From Pseudomonas marginalis (lineage in GTDB: Bacteria > Pseudomonadota > Gammaproteobacteria > Pseudomonadales > Pseudomonadaceae), in assembly GCF_008692035.1 (NCBI RefSeq), contig NZ_VTFG01000005.1, positions 1 to 64,000 on the forward strand: 64,000 nt of DNA. The letters are read 5' to 3'. A program made the position numbers and the translations under genes. This document shows, piece by piece, positions 41,291 through 49,705 of the stretch (its first letter is position 1; each line of letters begins with the position of its first letter). The notes under the pieces are model-generated. The model made no database searches, was not told the DNA's origin, and was given only the letters and a program-made list of their open reading frames with translations.

Positions 41291-42268
41291 ATGAGCCGTC
41301 ATGATCATGGTCACGCCAGCCTGCTGGAGGCATTCAGCGCGATGACACTGGAGCTCCAACGCCTGGCGCAGGACAAAGACATAGAACACTTCCACGAAGC
41401 GGCGCTGAGCTGCATCCGACAGTTGTTGCCCTTCGACAGCGCCTGGTGGGGCCGGGCTGCGCTGATTGACGGCCTGCCCGAAGAACACAGCTCCTACCTC
41501 TACAACCTGCCCCGCAGCTACCTGGCCGATTGGCAATCGATTCGCCATATCGATGTAACCATTGCCAGGGTCAACGACGTGCCGGGGCAAGCGGTCATCG
41601 TCGACATGCGCAACCCCACCAACGGCCCGGGGCTCAACTGGCTCGGCTCGTGCTACGCGATCGGTGAGTTACTGTGCGTGGTGTACATCGACCCGCAAAC
41701 CCACCTCAGCGATCACCTCACGCTCTACCGTGCGCCCGACGCCCCACGCTTTACCGAGCAGGACTGCCTGCTGCTGAACAACCTCATGCGGCACCTGGTG
41801 GCGGCGGTCTCGGCCAATCAGATTCGTACCCTGGTCGCCATGCGCGAAGCCCTCACCCACCCGCGCAATCTCGCACTTGCCGTGTGCGACCAGCGCGGCA
41901 CCCTGCACTGTACGGAACGTGGCTTCGTCGACTTGCTGCTGAGCGAATGGCCGGACTGGACCGGCCCTTGCCTGCCGGTCGCGATGGACGCCGAGGGCTA
42001 TGACGGCAAGCACCTGCAGGTCGAGGCCTCGACGGTCGGCGACCTGCTCCTGCTGGCTGCCCGCAGCCGTACGGTGCTGATGCAACTGAGCCCTCGGGAG
42101 AATGCGGTGGCCCAGGGTTTCGGCGAAGGCAAGACCTACAAGGAAGTCGCCCGCGACCTGGGCATGTCGCCCAATACCGTGCGCCATCACATCCGCGCCA
42201 TCTACAGCAAACTCGGGGTCAAGGACAAAGCCCGAATCGCCCACCTGCTGCACGCCCCGCCTGATTGA
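41291..42268 (+). CDS. LuxR-family transcriptional regulator
   Basis: 325-residue regulator with a GAF/PAS-like N-terminal sensing region (about 1-250) and a LuxR-type helix-turn-helix at the C-terminus: LSPRENAVAQGFGEGKTYKEVARDLGMSPNTVRHHIRAIYSKLGVKDKARIAHLL. No receiver domain. The ATG at 41291 follows GAGGTACATACGA. It lies 132 bp upstream of the OMP-MFS-deacetylase operon on the same strand and is its most likely regulator. Confidence 0.8.
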   Translation: MSRHDHGHASLLEAFSAMTLELQRLAQDKDIEHFHEAALSCIRQLLPFDSAWWGRAALIDGLPEEHSSYLYNLPRSYLADWQSIRHIDVTIARVNDVPGQAVIVDMRNPTNGPGLNWLGSCYAIGELLCVVYIDPQTHLSDHLTLYRAPDAPRFTEQDCLLLNNLMRHLVAAVSANQIRTLVAMREALTHPRNLALAVCDQRGTLHCTERGFVDLLLSEWPDWTGPCLPVAMDAEGYDGKHLQVEASTVGDLLLLAARSRTVLMQLSPRENAVAQGFGEGKTYKEVARDLGMSPNTVRHHIRAIYSKLGVKDKARIAHLLHAPPD

Positions 42269-42400
42269 TCGGCACCACTGACCCGCGCTGACTTTTTCGC
42301 TGTCGTTTTGACGGCCACGGGACACCTTTGCGCTTTTTTTGTCCCCTCTGCCACCCACGGGCGAGCCGTTCGCCACACAACACCTCAAAGAAGAGATGCC

Positions 42401-43282
42401 ATGCCCATGATCCACACCTTCACCCGCACCACCACACTGGCCCTGCTCGGCGGCCTGTCGAGCCTGCACGCCAGTGCGGCCGACCTCAACGCCCGGGACT
42501 TTTTCGGCGCCCCCTCGGGCACCAGCCTGGGCGTGCTGTACCTGCCGGCAAGCCGCGCCAGTGACTTCCATGGCCCGGCCGACAGCACCGGCAAGGCCGA
42601 CCTGAAGGTCAACGCCGTGGCGTACCGCCAAGTGTTCTTCACCGACCTCTGCGGCACCCTCTGTACCCCACAGTTCATCGTGCCTTTCGCCGACATCAAC
42701 GCCCGCCTGCCGGGTGCCGGCCAGCACAGCGCAGAAAGCGGTTTCGGTGATCCCCAGGTCGGCGGCACGGTGTTTTTCATCAACGATCCGGCCTCGCGCA
42801 CCTACAGCGGCCTACTGACCCTGATCACCCTGCCTGTGGGCGAATACCACGGTAACAATCCCGATGTATCGCCCGGTGCCAATCGCTGGGGCACCACCTT
42901 TGTCTACAACTACACCCAGGGCATCGGCGAAAAGTGGGTGCTGGAAGCCAACCTCGAAGCCCAGCTCTACGGCAAGAACGACAACTACTTCGGCAGCGAC
43001 CTGAAACAGGACCCGCTGTACCGCCTGCAAGCCTTTGCCTCCTACGACTTCACACCCAGCACCTACGGCGCACTGCGACTGATCCACGCCGATGGTGGCG
43101 AATTGCGGATCAATGACCAGCGCATCGACAACACCCACAAGCGCTACACCCAGGTGGGCTTCGAGGTTGGTCACTGGCTGGATAAACAGAACCAGTTGAT
43201 GTTCGGCCTCTCGCAGAACGTCGCCACCGACAACGGCTATCACGGTACCGACGCGCTGCTGCGTCTGGTCCATGTGTTCTGA
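42401..43282 (+). CDS. Outer-membrane channel, phenol MetA-degradation-like family
   Basis: 293-residue precursor of the same PF13557-like family as the product of 17963-18895. It has a signal peptide (TTTLALLGGLSSLHASA), then LNARDFFGAPSGTSLGVLYLP, FTDLCGTLCTPQFIVPF with two Cys, and the family core TLITLPVGEYHGNNPDVSPGANRW, ending in LLRLVHVF. The ATG at 42401 was chosen; 42407 is possible. First gene of an operon with an MFS permease and a deacetylase, so it probably conducts their substrate. Confidence 0.8.
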   Translation: MPMIHTFTRTTTLALLGGLSSLHASAADLNARDFFGAPSGTSLGVLYLPASRASDFHGPADSTGKADLKVNAVAYRQVFFTDLCGTLCTPQFIVPFADINARLPGAGQHSAESGFGDPQVGGTVFFINDPASRTYSGLLTLITLPVGEYHGNNPDVSPGANRWGTTFVYNYTQGIGEKWVLEANLEAQLYGKNDNYFGSDLKQDPLYRLQAFASYDFTPSTYGALRLIHADGGELRINDQRIDNTHKRYTQVGFEVGHWLDKQNQLMFGLSQNVATDNGYHGTDALLRLVHVF

Positions 43283-43304
43283 ATCCCCTCATCGGAGCTT
43301 GCCC

Positions 43305-44468
43305 ATGAACACCCAGACCCAACCGCTGACCGATGAACGCGCCCACGCCTCATCCCCATTGGCATTGCTGGCCGCCATCGTGCTGTTCGCTGCCATCACC
43401 CCGACCATTCTCATGACCGCACCGGCCGTGGCTGCGCAACTGGCGACGCAATGGCAGTTGAGCCCGTCACAGATCGGGGACCTGTTCTCCACCGAACTCG
43501 GCGCCATGAGCCTGGCCACCCTGCCCGCACTGTGGTGGCTCAAGCGTGTCGACTGGCGCCGCGCCGCCTTGCTGGCCGGGTTGCTGTTCATCGCCGCCAA
43601 CCTGCTTTCAATGCTGGCCCGCGACTACCCGATACTCCTGGCACTGCGCTTTTGCAGCGCCCTGGCCGGTGGCTCGTTGATGATCATCTGCCTGTCCAGT
43701 GCGGCCTCCACGGCCAATCCCGGGCGTGTCTACGGGTTATGGGTGATGGGGCAACTGGTGGTCGGGGCGATCGGCCTGAGCATCCTGCCCCGGCTGTTCG
43801 AGCACTACGGGCTGTCAGCCTGCTACCTGATCCTCGCCGCCTTGATGACGCTCTTTCTGCCCCTGGCACGGCACTTTCCCCAGGGCAGCCCGGCGCCTGA
43901 AAAAGCCGCCGAGCGCATCGCCCTCGCCTCCCGGTGGAAAGCCGCACTGGGCATTCTGGGCCTGCTGAGTTTCTACGTCAGCCTGAGCGGTGTCTGGACC
44001 TTTATCGGTTCCATCAGCAGCCATGCCGGCCTCTCTGCCGAGGCCAGTGGCGAGATTCTGGCGCTCGCCACGGTGATGGGCATCGTCGGGGCCGGTTGTA
44101 CCTCGCTGATCGGCGACCGTCTGCCACGCCTGTTGCTGTTACTGCTGGGGTACGCGTTGATGGCAGGCGCCGTGCTGTTGCTGCTGGGCCAGCCCGACAT
44201 GCTGCGTTTTGCTTTGGCGGCGCTGCTTTTCAAGTTCACCTGGACGTTCATCCTGCCGCTGGTCCTGGCCTGCCTGGCCGACCTCGACCGCTCCGGAAAA
44301 TTGATGAACACCTCCAACCTGGTGATCGGTGGCGGCCTGGCCATCGGCCCGACCGTGGCTGGCCGGATGATCGAAGCCAGCGGCGGCTTCCAATCACTGC
44401 TGATCGCAGGGGCGTGCGTCACCGTGCTGTCCCTGGTGTTGATGCTGAGCAGCCGCCCGAATGCCTGA
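43305..44468 (+). CDS. MFS transporter
   Basis: 387-residue permease with 12 predicted spans. The first is LALLAAIVLFAAITPTILM, and the central loop is HFPQGSPAPEKAAERIALAS. No strong subfamily signature was recognised. The ATG at 43305 follows GGAGCTTGCCC, 22 bp after the outer-membrane channel gene and 34 bp before the deacetylase gene. The operon layout suggests uptake of an acylated amine or amide that the deacetylase then hydrolyses. Confidence 0.8.
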   Translation: MNTQTQPLTDERAHASSPLALLAAIVLFAAITPTILMTAPAVAAQLATQWQLSPSQIGDLFSTELGAMSLATLPALWWLKRVDWRRAALLAGLLFIAANLLSMLARDYPILLALRFCSALAGGSLMIICLSSAASTANPGRVYGLWVMGQLVVGAIGLSILPRLFEHYGLSACYLILAALMTLFLPLARHFPQGSPAPEKAAERIALASRWKAALGILGLLSFYVSLSGVWTFIGSISSHAGLSAEASGEILALATVMGIVGAGCTSLIGDRLPRLLLLLLGYALMAGAVLLLLGQPDMLRFALAALLFKFTWTFILPLVLACLADLDRSGKLMNTSNLVIGGGLAIGPTVAGRMIEASGGFQSLLIAGACVTVLSLVLMLSSRPNA

Positions 44469-44502
44469 CGGGCCCTTTTACCCCAACGAAAATGGAAAGA
44501 CG

Positions 44503-45609
44503 ATGAGCCGAAAAAGTGCATTTTTCTTCGACGAACTCAGCCTCTGGCACAGCGCCGGGTTGCACGCCTTGACCTTACCGGTGGGCGGGTGGGTGCAGCC
44601 GCCTGCCGCCGCCGGCCACGCCGAGTCACCGGAAACCAAGCGTCGCTTGAAGAGCCTGCTGGACGTTTCCGGCCTGACCCGCCACTTACAGGTGCGCAGT
44701 GCCAACGCGGCCACCGCTGAAGACCTGCTGCGGGTGCACACGCCCAACTACCTGCAACGCTTCAAGGCGATGAGCGATGCCGGGGGCGGCGAATTGGGCC
44801 CCCACGCGCCCATCGGGCCAGGCAGTTATGAAATAGCCAGGCTCTCCGCCGGGCTGGCCATGGCGGCAGTGGATGCGGTGCTGTGCGGCGAAGTCGACAA
44901 TGCCTATTCTCTGTCACGCCCACCCGGCCACCACTGCCTCGCCGACAACGCCATGGGCTTCTGCTTCCTGGCCAACATCGCCATCGCCATCGAAGCTGCA
45001 AAAGCACGGCGTGGCCTGGGCAACGTCGCGGTGATCGACTGGGACGTGCACCACGGCAACGGCACCCAATCGATCTTCGAAGAACGCGGCGACGTGCTGA
45101 CGATTTCCCTGCATCAGGACGGCTGTTTCCCGGCAGGTTACAGCGGTGAAGCCGATCGCGGGCGCGGCGCGGGGCTGGGCGCGAATATCAATATCCCGCT
45201 GCCCCCCGGCAGCGGTCATGAGGCGTATCTGCACGCGATGGAGCGTATCGTGATTCCGGCGCTGGAGCGCTTCGAGCCGGAATTGATCATCGTCGCCTGC
45301 GGCTACGACGCCAACGCGGTCGACCCACTGGCGCGAATGCTGTTGCACAGTGACTCGTTCCGGCACATGACCCGTCTTGTACGCCAAGCAGCCGAACGCC
45401 TGTGCCAGGGCCGCCTGGTGCTGGTGCACGAAGGCGGCTACTCCGAAGCCTATGTACCGTTTTGCGGGCTGGCGACCATTGAGGAATTGGTGGGCGTCAG
45501 GACACAGGTCGGCGACCCCATGCTGGAGTTTGTGCAGTTGCAGCAACCGAACGCGGCGCTGGCGGCGTTTCAGTTGCGCGTAGTCGATGAGTTGGCCGAA
45601 GCCCGCTGA
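44503..45609 (+). CDS. Class II histone-deacetylase-like amidohydrolase
   Basis: Zinc amidohydrolase predicted to remove acetyl or other acyl groups from amines, 368 residues, close in length to bacterial HDAH enzymes. Active-site motifs: SRPPGHH (paired His), AVIDWDVHHGNGTQ (zinc Asp and His), CGYDANAVDPLA (second zinc Asp) and the transition-state Tyr in HEGGYSEAY. ATG 44503 was chosen, as an upstream ATG overlaps the permease stop. Bacterial relatives act on acetylpolyamines or other amides; AcuC-type protein deacetylase is less likely. Genomic pairing with a channel and a permease points to a catabolic role on an imported compound. Confidence 0.83.
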   Translation: MSRKSAFFFDELSLWHSAGLHALTLPVGGWVQPPAAAGHAESPETKRRLKSLLDVSGLTRHLQVRSANAATAEDLLRVHTPNYLQRFKAMSDAGGGELGPHAPIGPGSYEIARLSAGLAMAAVDAVLCGEVDNAYSLSRPPGHHCLADNAMGFCFLANIAIAIEAAKARRGLGNVAVIDWDVHHGNGTQSIFEERGDVLTISLHQDGCFPAGYSGEADRGRGAGLGANINIPLPPGSGHEAYLHAMERIVIPALERFEPELIIVACGYDANAVDPLARMLLHSDSFRHMTRLVRQAAERLCQGRLVLVHEGGYSEAYVPFCGLATIEELVGVRTQVGDPMLEFVQLQQPNAALAAFQLRVVDELAEAR

Positions 45610-45617
45610 GCGTGACG

Positions 45618-45650
45618 CAAAAAAATCCGATGCCGTTGCCGGCATCGGAT
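45618..45650 (-). terminator. Rho-independent terminator of the hydroxylase operon
   Basis: ATCCGATGCC and GGCATCGGAT form a perfect 10-bp stem with a six-base loop. Read on the minus strand it is followed by at least six T residues. It lies just past the flavin reductase stop codon at 45660 and therefore ends the C2-C1 transcript. On the plus strand, after the deacetylase gene, there is no T tract. Confidence 0.85.
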
Positions 45651-45659
45651 CTTGGCCAG

Positions 45660-46592
45660 TCAGCAGTGGCTGATCAGTCCCTTCAACACCGTCTTGAAGG
45701 TGTCGATCTGGTCCTGGCTGAACTCGGCGAACACCTTCTCCTGCTGTTCCCGTGCAATGGCCCAGAGGTCTTCGGTCTGCTCGATACCCGCCGCGGTCAG
45801 GCGCACGCCGTGCTCGTCGTCATCGACCAGCCCCTTGCGCTTGAGGTTGGCCACGGCGTCGTCGATTTCCCGCACCGGCATCGCCACTTCCCGCAGCAGG
45901 TCGCCAGTGCTCAGGCGGGCATCGTTCTCAAGCACCATCAGCATCCGCGCCTCGCTGGTGCGCAGGCCGGTGGACAGTTGCCGGGGCTGGTAGCTGGACT
46001 GGTAGGCGCGAACCGCCTGGGTCATCAGGTAATACAGGTTATGGTTCAGGCGCCCCTGGAAGTGGCTGCTCGGCGGCTGGCTTTCGTCGCGCCTGGTCAT
46101 GCGCGTATGGGGCAGGACCATGGAGTAGGCGCCCTGGTGGTAGAGCAGCGGCGAGCGCCCGAAATCGTCGAAGGCCACCACCTTGCCGATCATGATCCAG
46201 TGATCGCCGCCATCCACCTGCTGGTATTTCTCGCAGTGAAAACGTGCCGCACAATCGGCGAACACCGGCGCCCCGCCCTCCCCCGGTGCATAGGCGATCT
46301 CGGCGAAGCGGTCGTCCTTGGGCCGGGCAAAATTGTTCGACAGGTCGATCTGGTCCGCCGCCAGCACGTTGACCGCGAAGTGGCTGGCCTCCTCGAACAC
46401 CCCGTGGCTGCTGGAGCGTTTGTCGATGCTCCACAGCACCAGCGGTGGGTCCAGGGACACCGAGTTGAAGCTGTTGGCGGTAACGCCCACCTTGCGGCCG
46501 GAGGCGTCGGCGGCGGTGACCACGGTCACGCCCGTGGCAAAGTTGCCCAGGGCCCGGCGAAAGGCGCGTGGGTCGAAGGTCGATTCAGACAT
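45660..46592 (-). CDS. 4-hydroxyphenylacetate 3-hydroxylase reductase (C1 type) with MarR-like C-terminal domain
   Basis: Supplies reduced FMN to the oxygenase, using NADH. The 310-residue protein has an N-terminal flavin-reductase domain (about 1-165: FATGVTVVTAADASGRKVGVTANSFNSVSLDPPLVLW, then HWIMIGKVVAFDD) fused to a MarR-like winged-helix domain (about 185-305: TSEARMLMVLENDARLSTGDLLREVAMPVREIDDAVANLKRKGLVDDDE). This is the architecture of Acinetobacter C1, in which the C-terminal domain senses 4-hydroxyphenylacetate and relieves autoinhibition. The ATG at 46592 follows GGGAGTCTTGC. Lies 56 bp after the oxygenase gene. Confidence 0.87.
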   Translation of the reverse strand: MSESTFDPRAFRRALGNFATGVTVVTAADASGRKVGVTANSFNSVSLDPPLVLWSIDKRSSSHGVFEEASHFAVNVLAADQIDLSNNFARPKDDRFAEIAYAPGEGGAPVFADCAARFHCEKYQQVDGGDHWIMIGKVVAFDDFGRSPLLYHQGAYSMVLPHTRMTRRDESQPPSSHFQGRLNHNLYYLMTQAVRAYQSSYQPRQLSTGLRTSEARMLMVLENDARLSTGDLLREVAMPVREIDDAVANLKRKGLVDDDEHGVRLTAAGIEQTEDLWAIAREQQEKVFAEFSQDQIDTFKTVLKGLISHC

Positions 46593-46648
46593 GCAAGACT
46601 CCCGGGCTGCGTCAGGCGCAGTCCTGATTGTTGTTTTCAAAAGCAGTT

Positions 46649-47818
46649 TCAGATCATGCTCGGATCGGGCTCCAGGCCCATCAGCTCGCGGCCGAGGATC
46701 TGTGCACAGACGTCGTAGTCGGTGTAGGCATGGGCGCCGGTCATGTGCGAGTCGCGGAACAGGCGCTGCATCTCGTTGTGCTCGAACCAGGCGTTGCCGC
46801 CGGCGGCTTCGAACAGACGGTCCACCGCCTGGATGCACATCTTGGTCGCGTAGGCCTGGTTGGTGCGCCAGAACGCCAGGGTTTCGCGGCTGGGGTAGCG
46901 CTGCTGCTCACTGTGTTCAGCGTGTTCGTCCCAGGTTTTCTCGAGGAAGGCGCGCGCGGCGGCCACCTGGTGCGTCGACTCGGCCAGGCGCATCAACGCC
47001 GGGGTCGCGGCACCGACCGCCGCGCCGGTGTAGGCGCGCACGCGGGTCCTGGTCTTTTCGCGGAACACCTCGAGCATCCGCTCGGCGACGCCCAGGCTGA
47101 CGGTGGAAAAACCGCTGGCAAAATACGGCCGGTACGGTGAGTAGAAAATCCTGCTGTCGGGGTACAGCCCGAAGCCGGCGGACTTGCCTTCCATCATGTC
47201 CTTGGCTTTCTGGATGCGGTGTTCCGGCACCCAGGCCTTGTCGATGATCAAGGTCTTGGTGCCGCTGCCCTTCATGCCGGCGGCAAACCAGTCATCGCGG
47301 ATCTGGTAGTCACTGCGCGGCAGCACCGCGAAGCAGTAATCCTGGGAGCCCTGGGGGTTGTTGCGGCGGAACCCCACGATCGCCCACTCGGCGTGATCAC
47401 AGCCGCTGCTCCAGCCCATTTCCCCGCTGAACAGCACGCCGCCCTCGACTTCCTCGGTGCGCCCGAACGGCGCGATGCTGCTGCTGGCCGTGGCATCCGG
47501 GTCAGTGCCCCAGACCTCCTGCTGCAGTTGGGCCGAGAACAGTGCCAATTGATGGCTGTGGGTACACAACAGGCTCATGGCCCAGGCCGTGCTGGCGCAG
47601 GCCCCGGCGAGCAAGGCGATGCAGTCGGCAAACTGCGGCAGCGACAACTCCATGCCGCCGAACACTTTCGGCTGAAACACACGGTGCATGCCGATGCTCT
47701 TGAGCAGCGCAATATTCTCGGCGGGCACCTGGCGGTCCTGCTCGGCCACGAAGGCATTGGCGGCGATGGTCGGCAGGATGGACTTGAGGTCTTCAAGGAG
47801 CGGGTTTGGCTTTTTCAT
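46649..47818 (-). CDS. 4-hydroxyphenylacetate 3-hydroxylase oxygenase (C2 type)
   Basis: Group D flavin monooxygenase with acyl-CoA-dehydrogenase fold that converts 4-hydroxyphenylacetate to homoprotocatechuate. The 389-residue protein matches Acinetobacter C2 closely by recall, through LLCTHSHQ, DPDATASSSIAPFG, GWSSGCDHAE, SAGFGLYPDS and TGAHAYTDYDVCAQILGRELMG. These carry the His and Ser residues that line the flavin and substrate pocket in C2. It is about 30 residues shorter at the N-terminus than that enzyme. Transcribed with its reductase, and divergent from the aldehyde dehydrogenase. It is 17 kb from the hpa ring-cleavage operon that would use its product. Confidence 0.9.
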   Translation of the reverse strand: MKKPNPLLEDLKSILPTIAANAFVAEQDRQVPAENIALLKSIGMHRVFQPKVFGGMELSLPQFADCIALLAGACASTAWAMSLLCTHSHQLALFSAQLQQEVWGTDPDATASSSIAPFGRTEEVEGGVLFSGEMGWSSGCDHAEWAIVGFRRNNPQGSQDYCFAVLPRSDYQIRDDWFAAGMKGSGTKTLIIDKAWVPEHRIQKAKDMMEGKSAGFGLYPDSRIFYSPYRPYFASGFSTVSLGVAERMLEVFREKTRTRVRAYTGAAVGAATPALMRLAESTHQVAAARAFLEKTWDEHAEHSEQQRYPSRETLAFWRTNQAYATKMCIQAVDRLFEAAGGNAWFEHNEMQRLFRDSHMTGAHAYTDYDVCAQILGRELMGLEPDPSMI

Positions 47819-47982
47819 GGATGGCCCTGCTTATTATTGGATGTCCGGGCAGCGCCAGAAATCAAGGCGTGGCGCCGGATGCAGGGCCAGTATGGAGCGT
47901 GCCTTCCTGGCAGGACATGCACCTTCCAGAGTCAAGATTGTACTTTTCAAAGGCCCAGGCTGATCCGCCGTGTACAGGCGCT

Positions 47983-48015
47983 GGCAGCCACAGACATGCC
48001 ACTGGGCAGCCACAG
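47983..48015 (+). promoter_or_regulatory. Direct repeats, candidate AraC-type (FeaR) activator site
   Basis: GGCAGCCACAG occurs at 47983-47993 and exactly again at 48005-48015, a 22-bp period, about two helical turns. Tandem direct repeats at this spacing just upstream of a promoter are typical of AraC/XylS-family activators. The site is 66 bp before the aldehyde dehydrogenase start, in the 262-bp divergent region it shares with the hydroxylase operon. The FeaR-like protein encoded at 35258-36220 is the leading candidate. Confidence 0.55.
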
Positions 48016-48080
48016 TCAAGCCCGTTCCGGCCACTGGGATTAACCTCGGGCTTTTCAATCTCTGCCACCAGGAAAAACCC

Positions 48081-49568
48081 ATGAGCGATATTCCACTGCT
48101 GCCCCAGGTTGAAGCCTTCCTCCGTCGAACCCATACGTTGTTCATTGACGGTGGCTACGTCGAGAGCCATTCCAGCCAGCGGTTGGAGGTGATCAACCCG
48201 GCGACCGGCCAGGTCATCGCCGATGTCGCCGACGCCGACCCGGCCGACATTGACGCGGCTGTGGCGTCGGCGAGCCGAGGCTTCAAGCAGTGGTCGCAGG
48301 TCGCACCGGCGGTGCGCGGCAATGTACTGCTCAAGCTGGCCGACCTGCTGGAGCAACACCGCGAAGAACTGGCACAGATCGAAACCTGCCAGTCAGGCAA
48401 GATCATCCAGATTTCCCGCGCCTTCGAAGTCGACCAGGCCGCGCACTTCCTGCGTTACTACGCCGGCTGGGCCACCAAGATCAGCGGCCAGACCATCACC
48501 CCATCGTTGCCCTCCTTCGCCGGCGAGCGCTACACCGCGTTCACCCTGCGCGAGCCGGTCGGAGTGGTGGTCGGCATCGTGCCGTGGAATTTCTCGACCA
48601 TGATCGCCATCTGGAAACTCGCCTCGGCGCTGGTGACCGGTTGCAGCATCATCATCAAGCCCAGCGAGTTCACGCCGCTGACCATCCTGCGCATCGCCGA
48701 ACTGGCGATTGCCGCCGGCCTTCCCGCCGGTGCGCTGAACGTCTTGACCGGCGGCGGCAGCGTCGGCAAAGGCCTGATCGAACACCCCGGCACCGACAAG
48801 GTGTCGTTCACCGGCTCCGTGCCGACCGGGATTGCGGTGGGCCAAAGTGCCATGGGCGCCGGGCTGACCCGGGCCACCCTTGAACTGGGCGGGAAAAACT
48901 CGGCCGGGTTCCTGCCCAATGTGGACCTGGACAAGGCCGTCAACGGCATCATCGAAGCGGGCTTTTTGCACTCCGGGCAAATCTGCGCCGCCGCCGAACG
49001 CTTCTTTGTGCATCGTTCGCAGATCGAAACGGTGATGGGCAAACTGGCCCAGCGCCTGAGCACGCTGAACATCGGCTCGCCCCTGGATGAGCGCACCGAA
49101 TTCGGCCCCGTAACCAACCGCCAGCACCAGCTCAAACTCGGCGAGTTCTTCGCCAAGGCCCGTGCCGAAAACAACCGCATCATTCACGGTGGCAACCTGA
49201 TCGACCGTCCGGGCTGTTACGTCGAACCGACGATCATCCTCGCCAACGGCGTCAATGACACCCTGCTCAACGAAGAGACCTTCGGCCCCATTGCCACGTT
49301 CTTGCCGTACGACAGCGAAGAAGAACTGCTGGCCTTGATGAACAACACCCCCTACGGCTTGAGCGCCAGCCTGTGGACCAACGACCTGGGCAAAGCCCTG
49401 CGCATGGTGCCCGCCATCGAGGCCGGCACGGTGTGGGTGAACATGCACACGATGCTGGACCCGGCGGTGCCGTTTGGCGGCAACAAGTCCTCGGGGATAG
49501 GCCGGGAGTTCGGCAGCGCCTTCATCGAGGACTACACCGAGTTGAAGTCAGTGATGATTCGCTACTGA
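48081..49568 (+). CDS. Phenylacetaldehyde-type aldehyde dehydrogenase (FeaB-like)
   Basis: NAD-dependent dehydrogenase, 495 residues, predicted to oxidise (4-hydroxy)phenylacetaldehyde to the phenylacetate. ALDH motifs are complete: VGIVPWNFSTMIAIWKLASALV, FTGSVPTGIAVG, catalytic Glu in LELGGKNS, catalytic Cys in GQICAAAERF and EEIFG-like NEETFGPIA. The overall sequence is nearest, by recall, to the phenylacetaldehyde dehydrogenase group. The ATG at 48081 follows AGGAAAAACCC. Divergent from the 4-hydroxyphenylacetate hydroxylase, whose substrate it would make. Confidence 0.82.
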   Translation: MSDIPLLPQVEAFLRRTHTLFIDGGYVESHSSQRLEVINPATGQVIADVADADPADIDAAVASASRGFKQWSQVAPAVRGNVLLKLADLLEQHREELAQIETCQSGKIIQISRAFEVDQAAHFLRYYAGWATKISGQTITPSLPSFAGERYTAFTLREPVGVVVGIVPWNFSTMIAIWKLASALVTGCSIIIKPSEFTPLTILRIAELAIAAGLPAGALNVLTGGGSVGKGLIEHPGTDKVSFTGSVPTGIAVGQSAMGAGLTRATLELGGKNSAGFLPNVDLDKAVNGIIEAGFLHSGQICAAAERFFVHRSQIETVMGKLAQRLSTLNIGSPLDERTEFGPVTNRQHQLKLGEFFAKARAENNRIIHGGNLIDRPGCYVEPTIILANGVNDTLLNEETFGPIATFLPYDSEEELLALMNNTPYGLSASLWTNDLGKALRMVPAIEAGTVWVNMHTMLDPAVPFGGNKSSGIGREFGSAFIEDYTELKSVMIRY

Positions 49569-49576
49569 ATCCAACC

Positions 49577-49588
49577 AGTGGATCCATT
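49577..49588. promoter_or_regulatory. Putative VanR operator, weaker copy
   Basis: AGTGGATCCATT contains TGGATCCA in full symmetry but loses the outer pairs. It is 69 bp upstream of the perfect copy and directly after the aldehyde dehydrogenase stop codon. It could serve as an auxiliary site in the vanAB promoter. Confidence 0.5.
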
Positions 49589-49656
49589 GAAACGTAATCG
49601 TCCGATAATCGCCCAATAAAGCAACCACAATAGATTGACTCTCCATCAGGCCAGCC

Positions 49657-49676
49657 ATTTAATGGATCCATTAAAT
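49657..49676. promoter_or_regulatory. Putative VanR operator of vanAB
   Basis: ATTTAATGGATCCATTAAAT is a perfect 20-bp palindrome, 30 bp before the vanA start. Its core resembles the known Caulobacter VanR operator ATTGGATCCAAT. The GntR-family VanR encoded just downstream at 51754-52467 is the likely vanillate-released repressor. Confidence 0.75.
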
Positions 49677-49705
49677 AAAAACAATCCGCCGCCTGGAGAG
49701 TCATC

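Noticed and set aside
44503..45609. AcuC-type acetoin utilisation deacetylase
   Set aside because: No acetoin or acetyl-CoA synthetase gene is nearby. Length and context fit the HDAH/acetylpolyamine amidohydrolase group better, though AcuC activity is not excluded.
45660..46592. Two separate genes, a flavin reductase and a MarR regulator
   Set aside because: A single uninterrupted frame joins both domains, the same fusion known in the Acinetobacter C1 reductase.
46649..47818. Assignment of the oxygenase as an acyl-CoA dehydrogenase
   Set aside because: The fold is shared, but the sequence matches C2 4-hydroxyphenylacetate hydroxylase along its length and the adjacent gene is the C1-type reductase.
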